A DNA stretch of 64,000 nt from Coniferiporia sulphurascens (lineage: Eukaryota; Basidiomycota; Agaricomycetes; Hymenochaetales; Hymenochaetaceae). A program made the position numbers and the translations under genes. Positions 55,582-64,000 of the stretch are shown here, piece by piece. The DNA is taken from the NCBI GenBank assembly GCA_002794785.1, contig NBBA01000011.1, forward strand, positions 1,488,001 through 1,552,000, read 5' to 3'. The notes under the pieces are model-generated. The model was not told where the DNA came from, ran no database searches, and worked only from the letters and a program-made list of their open reading frames with translations. The stretch's first letter is position 1; every line of letters starts with the position of its first letter.

Positions 55582-58182
55582 GATAACGCGTATCGTTGGA
55601 TCGTCCTGTTCGTTCGGTCGGAATCGTGGATCATTCGTTCGGAGGCTAGTACTTGTCGGTTTTACTATTTGTACAATGGATGGAATGGAACTGCGTGTGA
55701 CACGGGGCTGCGGTGGAGTGGAGTAAAGCGAGGTGAGATGAAGTGCGGTGCAGTGTAGAGTAGTAAGTGGGCGGGGGTGCTACTCTCTTTTTAATTGTCG
55801 CAATATTAATGTCTTTTTGACGGAACTGGGTTTTATTTATCTGCTAGTACTTACTAGTCTAAGAAGTCTAACTACGGCTGTGTATATCTGTATCTGTATC
55901 TGTGTATATTGGATTGGGATTAATATTATTGGGATTACGGAATTCGATTCCGATTTCAATTTCGATTTCGATTTCGGTTTCTCCCTCATCTGAGTCATTC
56001 CTTCCTTTGTGGCCGAGGTGTCGGACGCGAACGCGAACGCAGGATGGAGGATGGAGGATGAAGCCCGCTATAGACGTGTAGTGTTGAATCTACAAGGTTT
56101 AAGTTTTACGAACCGCGGGGAAAGGGAGGGAGACCCGCGGGCGGGCGGGCTGCCTGCCTCGAGGCTCGTCACGCGGCGGGCCATGCATAAATTAGTACTT
56201 CGGGCGGGTCGTGCGCCGCGCATCACGCGTCGTGCATCGTGCATCGTACACGCGTCCTCGCGAAAATTGTGAAACTGTGGAATTGTGAAATTGCGAAATT
56301 GCGGAATTGCGGAATTGTGGAATTGCAGCCGCTTGTGGTGGTGTTAAGATGGGAGTTCGAAAAGAGAGCGCTACATTATGCATCATGCATCATGGTCATG
56401 TGTCGTAAGGAGTGCAGCATATATATCCGATCTGCGCAAAGGCTGCGACTCGATTTGCGATTTGCGCGCGCGAAAATCGAATCGATTCGAATTCGAATTG
56501 CGTTTTTCTGTATTTGGTATCAGTATATCGGTATATCAGTACTTATATCGCGATGTATGTATGTTTTTTCGCACTTCTAGTACTACCGCTATTCGTATTA
56601 ATATTGTGACCATGATGTGCTGCCAGTGTAGTTGCCGGACCGTGGACGGGACGTGATCACCGTTGGTCTGATCATGTGGCAGTTCGTTCCAGTTCCAGTT
56701 CTAGTTCTCGGTCTAGTTCTAGTGGCAGTGGCAGTGGAAATACATGTATTTCAGAAACGACAGAACCGTAGAGCAAGAATGTAAAAGAACCGTGACGCAA
56801 AAGAATTTGAGGGTGGATTTATTGGGAGAAGAAACCGGCAGAAGCGTAAAATCGTGATTGCAAGAACGCAAGAGAACGCGAGAATATGAGGGTGGATATT
56901 GGCAGAACGCAGAACGCAGAACACGAGAACCGCAAAAACACAAAGAACGCAAAGAACGCAAAGGAACGTGACGGGGCGGCGGAAGGGAAAAAAAGGCCGA
57001 GGAAACGCAAGAACGCGGAAGGGCGCAGAACACGCTGAACGGAGTGGGAAGGAAGATAATTGGTCGTTTCTGCCGCGTTTATTTCCTTTCTTTATAGAGT
57101 GGGGCGGGGATGAGCAGGATCCATGCGGATTGCGGAAATTGGATGGACGAATTATGGGACGAAAAGAAAAAAGAGCCCGTCTTCGTATCGTAAAAATATT
57201 TATTGGATTAGGATTAAGTTAGTTAGACCGGGTGGAAATGAAATCCCGGAGTGGCCGCACCGATCTTCAGTGGCCTGAAGCGCTCGCAGGAATATATATT
57301 TGTGATTTGTGATTTGTGGTTTGTTGTGGGGAGATGGGCTACCCTGCTGCGGGTGCGGGTGCGGACACTAGTACTGCGGAAAAAAAAAGGAAACACCTTT
57401 TTACGTATTACGTACGTATTTATATTGATTTCTAGCGGATCAGGCTGGTTATGGGAATTTGGCACCCACAGCGTGACCCCCCCCCCCACCCTGCGCGAGT
57501 ACTAGTGCGGCGCACCCTGGAAGCTGAGGCTGAGCCCGCGCGCCGCGTCGTGCACCGATCCTCACTCGGGCTCGGCGCTGCTCACGCCGGCTCACGGCTC
57601 GTGTCTCGCGGGAGCCGGGATTCGGATGTACGCCAGCCTGGCCGTGCACACTGCCAGATAGACCTTCGCCGTCGGTCGTGTCAAGGGCTCAGATCGACCT
57701 TGCAGTGGTGCGTAATTCTCTTTGATTTGCGTAATTTACTTGTTTAATCTGCGGACTTAGATGCAGGGACGACCATGACCATGACCATGACGGACCAAGG
57801 AGTCAAGGACCCGAACACTTACTCACGCCCAGATCGCCCTTACCACACCGTTTCATTTGCGCATTGGCATTCTAATTCCGTCCCGTGCTTCTCCGCGTAC
57901 AAACAACTTTTTTTTCTCTCTCTGCTTCGACTTCGAGTACACGCCGGAAGCGACCTCCATACCCAACTTCGGTACAAACGCCCTTCCTGCACAGGCCTGC
58001 AGGGCCGCACGCTCACATCTCTACTTACTACTACTCTTATAAATCTCCTCCGCCCGCACTCTATACCTTTTAGCCCCCACTCGCCCCCGAACGGTCACCC
58101 CCACACACGCTGCCAAGCTCGCACCTCGCATTCATTCAGTCCTCGACGCGTCGCGACACGCTCACGCCCACGCCCTACAGCA
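55582..58182. other. Intergenic, low-complexity repeats
   Basis: 2.6 kb without a supported gene. It holds runs of simple-pattern DNA: TATCTGTATCTGTATCTG near 55890, GATTTCGATTTCGATTTC near 55960, a CGGGCGGGCGGG tract near 56140, a nine-base AATTGNGGA repeat (56264-56327), AGTTCTAGT repeats near 56690-56735, AACGCAGAACGCAGAAC/AAAGAACGC repeats at 56860-56970, and a C11-13 run near 57477. The frame at 57775 precedes the next gene without a good start and is its leader. Confidence 0.55.
56264..56327. repeat. Imperfect 9-bp tandem repeat
   Basis: About seven degenerate copies of AATTGYGRA in a row. A similar but shorter GCACAATTGC pattern occurs near 61285-61305. Confidence 0.75.
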
Positions 58183-60377
58183 ATGAAGCGCTCCGGGTCC
58201 CAATCCTCCACCTCAGACTACTCGCTTAACATCCTCGACAGCGAGTTCCCGTCCTACGAGGACCTCTTCTACCGCCCGCCCATGCCCATGCTCGCGGGCC
58301 AGGGTCCCGACCTCGCGCGCGCCCACCCCATCGTCCTCGACAACCGCGTCCGCGAAGACGAAAACGAGGGTCCGCTCCGCGAGCTGCTCGACGAGATGCG
58401 CGATTGGTTCCTCGAGCACTCTGCTTCCGAGGCCGAAAGACGGCTCCATAAGGTCTGTCCCCCCTCCACCCCGGTCTCTTATGATTGTTTTGTGCCCCCA
58501 TGTGTCCTGAAAGAAAAAACTTACGCAATTGTCCGCTCAAGCCGCTACCTGCGCCACCCGCGGTGGAACGCGTCGCGCGGAAACCGTACGTACACGCACA
58601 TACCGCGCCCGCCATGGCCGCGGTCGACCCGTACCCGTACACCGACGACGACGACGACTCCGATGACGACCACCAGCTTACACCCAAAGCCTCCAACTCC
58701 GGCCTCCGCACCAGAGCCGCCGCAGCGTACTACGACTACTCCTACGCGCACCCCACCCCAGCCCCGGTTCCGCAGATGCCTACTGCGAGCGCGAGCGCGA
58801 CTGCGACGTTCCCCATCCTCCGCAGACACCTCGCAGACGTCCCGCACTCACCGTTCTCCGACGCCTTTGTCGACCCGTCGCCTTGCCCGTCGCCGGCACC
58901 CATCTTCGGTCAGTCGCGTCTACGCCCGCGCTCTTCGTCCATGACGCTCTGCGCGCCCAGTAGTGCGCTCCTGACCGCGCGCTCTGAAGTCAACCTGCGC
59001 CAACATCAGAACCAGCACCAGCACCAACACCAGCACCGTCCGCCCTTCCTCCAACCGTCGTCGACGTCGTTCTCGCCGTCCTCCTCGTACGCGACACTCG
59101 GCCCCGGCTTCGGAGGCCACTCACACACACTGCTCAAGCCGGCGTTCAACAAGTCATTCTCTGCGCCCAACACGCCTACATCCGGCGAGTTCATGCAGTC
59201 TCAGATACAGACACACGCGAGACCCGAACGACTCTCACACCTCAGCCACGTCTACCCTTCGCAGTACAACGACAGCGACAACACTGTCTCTGGCCGACTC
59301 GCGCCTAACGACTTCGGAACCGCGACGTTCTCGCGCTGGTCGCTCTCGACAGCCGCGCAGGACGAGTGCTCTGTATCGGAGCAAAACAAACACGCGCAGC
59401 CGTGGTCGTCGTCGCCGTCATCATCATCGTCGTCGTCGTCGTCATCTCCGCCATACGCGGACGGCGAGAAGAAGCGCTCCGGCCTAAAGCGCAAGCCGTC
59501 ACGCCTGAACCTCGGTCTCAGCTTCGCCAAGTTTGAGATCATGAAGCTTCTCCGCTTCCCTTCGCGGAATGGCAACGGCAGTGGCAGTGGCAATGGCAAG
59601 GACAAAGATGGCAAAAACAGCAGCGGTAAAGGCAAAGGAGGCCGGAAAAGGTTGATTGTGCGGGGCGTTAAATCGGGGGACAAGGCTGCTGTGAAGAGCG
59701 TTGAGCGGTGGTGCGAGGTACGTACTCTTGATCCACTTGTTCTCTTGGCGTCTCCGCTTTTCTTTTCCATTTTTTTTTTCGCGCGGCGAGCGGCGAGCGG
59801 CACGCGGGAGGAGAGAGTAATTGCGATCGATCATCCGGTTACCTTACTTGAGAGTAAGAGTGATAATTAATCTCTCGATGTGTCGGGTCGGGTCGACGCC
59901 GGGGCTCTCCTCCCACTGCTTCTTCAAATCTTCTGCCGCGCCTGACCCCGTTTTTCGGATTCTCCGTTGCTGTTGGCTGTCGTTTGCCGCCAAGGCTAAT
60001 AACCACGCTCCCATTTTTTTTGTAGGTATTTGGTGCCATCGACCGACTGACGCAAAAGCCGACGGGGGAGGTCCACGTGCATTATCGAAATCGGGCGATC
60101 GCAGATAGAGTGAGTGCCGTTTTTTGCGCCCTCCAAAAGTGGCGTAGGCTGACCAAGCTGCGCATTTCCTTTTTTGCCTTTTCTTCGCTCGATTACGTGA
60201 TGCGTGATCTTGGATTGGTCATTAATCATCGATCACATCATTAATCATCACCATCGCTCCTTCCCTGCCCCTGCCCTGGGAATCGGATAGGTGGCGCGCG
60301 CTCACACGCAGGTCGAGATCGTAGGCGCTGGTCGTATATCCCTGGACTGCGCCTGCTCTACTAGCGGCCGCAAATAG
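58183..60377 (+). CDS. Unknown low-complexity protein with ordered C-terminus, 4 exons, 538 aa
   Basis: Exons: 58183-58452, 58542-59717, 60026-60109 and 60291-60377; the sum is 539 codons with stop. It begins MKRSGSQSSTSDYSLNILDS. A helical segment lies near residues 60-90 (LRELLDEMRDWFLEHSASEA). The centre is disordered: Asp run (TDDDDDSDDD), a Gln-His alternation (NQHQHQHQHQH near 59010-59035), and a run of Ser codons (near 59410-59450). A basic, Gly/Lys-rich segment follows (GSGNGKDKDGKNSSGKGKGG). The last 80 residues look ordered: VRGVKSGDKAAVKSVERWCE|VFGAIDRLTQKPTGEVHVHY. Only this end is likely to be a domain; it is not recognised. The two last introns (308 and 181 nt) are longer than usual here and the final exon is the weakest element. 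The ATG at 58183 follows CAGCA, with stops upstream in the next frames. Confidence 0.68.
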
Positions 60378-63300
60378 GTTTACCGTCTACCCGCTTATCG
60401 TCTATCGGACCCATCGCGCTTCGCTCAGGACACTGTAGTACGTGCTATGGACTATGGACGCTGCAATTGTTAATCCCCGCCTACCCCTCCACTCCCGGAC
60501 CGTTCCCTCAGTCAATTAACTCGAACTCGAACCTCGAAAGGACTTCGCTCTCTTCCGCATTTGTCCGCCATTCCTTTCCTTCCCTCCCCCCCCTCTCGTT
60601 CTTTATTTCCCCGCCCTTTTCCTGTCCTGTGGATGAAAGGTGGTGCGCGGGTACCCTCTTTCAATTACTTACATAAAGATGGCCCTTAGTGCAACTTCGG
60701 CTTCGACTTCGGTTTTCTCGGGGATCTATTTTTCTCCCCCTCTTGCTGGTGCTTCTCTTGCCCTCGACCTCGACACCGAAGCGCATTCACCGCCCCCGTC
60801 CCCCCCCCACCTTCATTCCACGCTCCTTTGAAGCCCCCGACTCGCAGATAACTGCCCTGCATTCCCCCTCTGCCGCGCTCTTTCTATACGGATACGGATA
60901 TGGATACACTAACCCTCGTTTTTTTTTTCACCTCCTTCGCTTCCCTTCTGTACGTACGTACGTACGGAGCTACGTACTGTACCTTTAGCGCGCGTTTCTT
61001 TTCCTTCGTGTCCCTTGGTCACTCACTGCCCGATGTCGATCTTTTTCTCCTCGGCCTCCTTCCCCCCCCCACCTTCCCTTTCCGCTTCCGCTTCCCTTTT
61101 CCCTCCCCCCTTGCTCACTCGTTCTCTTCCATTCTCGTTTCGAGTTTTGCTCAGAGGCTCACTCCTTCATTCACTCCGACTCCGACTCCATCTCCGACTC
61201 CAGCTCTTTATTCCCCTACTTTCCTTCCTTCCTTCTCTCTCCTCGCTCCTTGCCCCACTTCACCAGGGCCCGCAACCGCACAACTGCACAATTGCACAAT
61301 TGCGCATCGGTTCATCCGCGTTCGCGTACTCTTTCCCCCCGGTGTGTTCTCAATTGCGGACGGACAGATTTACAGTACCCTACAAATTTTTCCTGGAAGG
61401 GTCTCCCCCCGGAGGGACGAAGTTCTTCTTTTGCTTCTTCTTTTCTTCAAAGTGTTTTCGGAGTCCGGGAGTTCGGGAGGTCTCTCTACCTCTACCTCTC
61501 TACATCCTCACATCTCTCTTTCTATTCCCTTGCTGCCGATCGATCACTGTCATTGTCAGCCACATTACACCTCCGGTGCTCGGAGTCTGACTACGCTTTC
61601 TTCCTTTTTTCATTTTTCCTTTTTTCATTTTCAAAAACTCCGGACGCGACTCCACATCTCCACCTCTCACCAGTACTCACACCATTTTTCTCATACTCCG
61701 TCGTTCGCCGTGTATCGTCTCTGCTCGGCGCAGATAGGAAGGACGGACGGAGGGAAGGACAGAGGGAAGGAAAGAAAGAAAAAAGAAAGAAGAAGAGAAA
61801 TAGACCACACGTTGCTTCCTCGAAAAGTATACAAAAGAATACGGAATACGTGTTGTACCAATCGGTCCGTTGACCATAAAATAAGTAGTGTTCTTTTTTG
61901 TTGTTGTTTGTCTGCCCTTAGATTTCAAAAGCTGTTATATATGTATGCATGTACTTCGATATAAGTAATATAATCTTCCCCTTTTTTTTTTCTTTTACTC
62001 TGCTTTGCTTTCAGAGACGACTTCCTTTCGAGAGCGGAGTGGAGCGGAGCGTCGTCGCTGACTATTCTTATTAGGCCCAATTCCCGGTCCTCGTCCTCGT
62101 TTCTCGTTTCTCATCCGAGTCCGCGCTTCCGGCAACTCAACACTGTGACTAAGTGTTCAACAGGGAAGAAGTTCAAGTTACAGAAATAACAACTCGACCG
62201 TGACACTGGCAGCCTTGGGCTCGTCGCCATCCCTACGGCGTAAATAGCACACTTGGAGTACCTTGTTAACCCCCTCCTCCCCCCGCTCGGGTGATGCGAT
62301 GTACTGTATACTGTATACTGTATACCGTGACTGTAATACTAATGCACGGCGGGAAGTTCGAGGTTCGCGGTTCGCAGTCCGCGACTGATACTACTACTAA
62401 GCCCGCTCAGGCTGCGGCTCCCCCCCCGACCTCAGGCTGCTCCCCGGCCCTCATCCGAGTCCGAAGTCCCACTTGAGCCCAAAGCTCCCACAGTCCATAG
62501 TTCTTCGAGTTAGCTCTCAGAGTTGAGTTGGCCCCGGGGACGGGGACGGGGGACGGGGGTGGGGGCGGCCCAAACTCAGTTAATTAAGTTTCGACCGTGA
62601 CCCATCATCCTCATCCTCAGGCTCCATTAATATTCCGACTCGGAGTCCGAACCTCGGACGAGCGTCGAACCCCCGGGTTAGTTTTGATTCGGGCTCGAAA
62701 GAAAGAAAGAAAAAAACTCGAACTCGAACTTAAACTCAAACTCAAACCTGAACTCATTTGGTACCGACTAAACTTGAAGTACATACATTTACATTTACGT
62801 TCCCTTCCGCACTCACACCTCTGCCCTTCACCCTTCGCCCCCCCCCCGGCGCCCGCCCACACCCACGTGTAGATGCGTTCGCGTTCGCGTTTGTGGGGGG
62901 AGAGAAGGGGGCCGCTGACCGGGGTGGGCAGGGACTCGGAGTGGCGTTGCGTTGCGTTGATCGACCGCGACCGCGACCGTTGCTGCCTCGAGGGTCCGAA
63001 ACGTCGGCGACCGATCGACTGCGGTATGATCAAGGTGCAATTATTAAAAGAAGAGGGTGTCGTCGAACGAGCCAATAGAGAAATAGAATACTAGATGCCG
63101 AGGTACACAGCGGGACAGCGGGCGCTCCGACCCGTCCGTGCTCGCATAATTAATCCGGATCCGAGCGATATTGCAATTGGTATTGGTATTGGGCGTTGGG
63201 CATTGGACATTATTAGTAATGGTAGTGGAGATTAATATATATATCGACCCGACCCTCCCACCCTTCCACCCGATCCGAAAGCTTCGGTGCAAGAAAATTC

Positions 63301-63847
63301 ATCTATGGCGGTGAGTTTTGTGGAAAACGAGAAACGCGACGAAGTAGGGATGGAGATGGGGGTGGTAGTGCGCGGAAAGATGAGCGTGTTTGTGGCTTCG
63401 ATTTGGGAAGAGGGTACGAGGGTGTGGACGTGGACGTAAACGTGGATGTTCCGGGCTGAGTATCATAAAAAAAGGCGGAACCTAAAAAAGTTCCGAGACC
63501 AAGAAAGCAAGAAAGCGATAGAGCCACAAATACTGCATCGATGAGTAAGTACTGTTCGCGGGCGTGAGCGTGGAAGTAGACGTGGACATGGAAACAAAAC
63601 AACAAAAAAAGTCGTGAATATCGTGAGAAATAAAAAAGGAAAACATGTCGATAAAGGGAATAGCAAGATGCAGATATGAAATATGAGATATGAAGGTACA
63701 TGTACACAGCGTTCGCGTCCAGTACACGGACGAAGGGGCTTGCGAATGGATGAGGAGCTGCAATTTTGAAGATGCGCGTTTGATGGACGTAAAGCGTCAG
63801 ACCACCCCACATGGGAAAGCAAGTGAAGGAATCATCATTCTCCCGCC
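60378..63847. other. Long low-complexity intergenic region
   Basis: About 3.5 kb with no supported gene. The plus strand is strongly pyrimidine-rich from 60480 to 61700 (runs such as CTTTCCTTCCTTCTCTC). This alone creates open frames at 60900-61964 and 61015-61590. A/G-rich runs occur at 61735-61800, ACTGTAT repeats at 62300, GGGGACGGGGG at 62535-62565, and TATAT near 63235. The 3' flank of the gene at the right edge begins just left of 63848. Confidence 0.55.
62302..62324. repeat. 7-bp tandem repeat (TACTGTA)
   Basis: Three perfect adjacent TACTGTA units followed by TA. Short and in non-coding DNA. Confidence 0.85.
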
Positions 63848-64000
63848 CTAGCCGTTCTCGTCGAGCTCATGCATGGAACGCGCGAAAAGCGCCTCTCGGT
63901 AGTGACCGTGATACGGGTCATTTTCGTAGCTACTGTCCAGACCGCGCGGCCGGCGCTCGAGGCGCGTCATCTCAGTCGCCTCGCTCGTCCCTGATGCGCG
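63848..64000 (-). CDS. C-terminal end of an unknown gene, cut by right edge
   Basis: On the minus strand the frame is open from base 64000 to TAG at 63848-63850, 50 codons. Its content looks coding: TEMTRLERRPRGLDSSYEND followed by PYHGHYREALFARSMHELDE and NG. Arg/Glu-rich, with GC-rich third positions unlike the simple-pattern DNA beside it. The family is not recognised; the rest lies outside the window. An upstream splice site may fall inside the 50 codons. Confidence 0.5.
   Translation of the reverse strand, partial: RASGTSEATEMTRLERRPRGLDSSYENDPYHGHYREALFARSMHELDENG

Noticed and set aside
60640..61964. Plus-strand frames of 63-354 codons
   Set aside because: Pyrimidine-rich DNA rarely contains stops; all frames give Ser/Phe/Pro/Leu strings without domain content.
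1..64000. CRISPR array, bacterial operons, viral genes
   Set aside because: No spaced direct repeats of suitable size; gene structure is eukaryotic throughout and no capsid, integrase or polymerase motifs were found.

Overview
The window looks like nuclear DNA of a filamentous basidiomycete, probably an agaricomycete. Genes are split by many short introns (mostly 45-75 nt, GT...AG). Gene families are typical of mushroom-forming fungi: F-box proteins with an N-terminal coiled coil, an APH-like kinase, the IKS1 kinase, and a long coiled-coil protein ending in a J-like domain. Nothing prokaryotic, viral or organellar was seen. The species cannot be named from this sequence.

Layout, left to right. 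0-7.5 kb: fimbrin (minus, 3' part cut by the left edge), an unknown two-exon gene (minus), a pogo/Tc1-type MITE with perfect TA flanks, and an unknown serine/arginine-rich gene (plus). 8-13.9 kb: an amidase (plus) converging on a SMYD-type SET/MYND methyltransferase (minus), which is divergent from the TFIIA small subunit TOA2 (plus). 15.7-19.1 kb: a Ran1/Sks1-like kinase and a PMP3-family membrane peptide gene (both minus). 20.1-27 kb: three damaged or truncated members of a coiled-coil gene family, all minus strand, two of them in a clear 1.7 kb tandem duplication. 27.9-30.8 kb: IKS1 kinase (plus, 12 exons). 32.0-36.6 kb: the intact family member, a single-exon 1515-residue protein. 38.9-43.5 kb: a type-B carboxylesterase (minus) divergent from an F-box protein (plus). 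44-52 kb: a FAP1/NFX1 zinc-finger protein and an APH-like kinase (both minus). 53.9-60.4 kb: a zinc alcohol dehydrogenase and an unknown low-complexity gene (both plus). 60.4-64 kb: low-complexity intergenic DNA and the last 50 codons of a minus-strand gene cut by the right edge.

Most genes are unrelated housekeeping genes; there is no biosynthetic cluster. The most unusual region is 20-37 kb. There one family encoding very long E/R/K-rich helices plus a C-terminal J-like (RWHPDRF) domain has spread into neighbouring copies that are decaying by frameshift, truncation and start-codon loss.

A caution for all gene models: three conserved genes (fimbrin, SMYD, NFX1) each carry one single-base frame break, two of them missing one G/C and one with a surplus base. 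These look more like base-calling errors than biology, and one damaged paralogue (copy A) has a break of the same kind.
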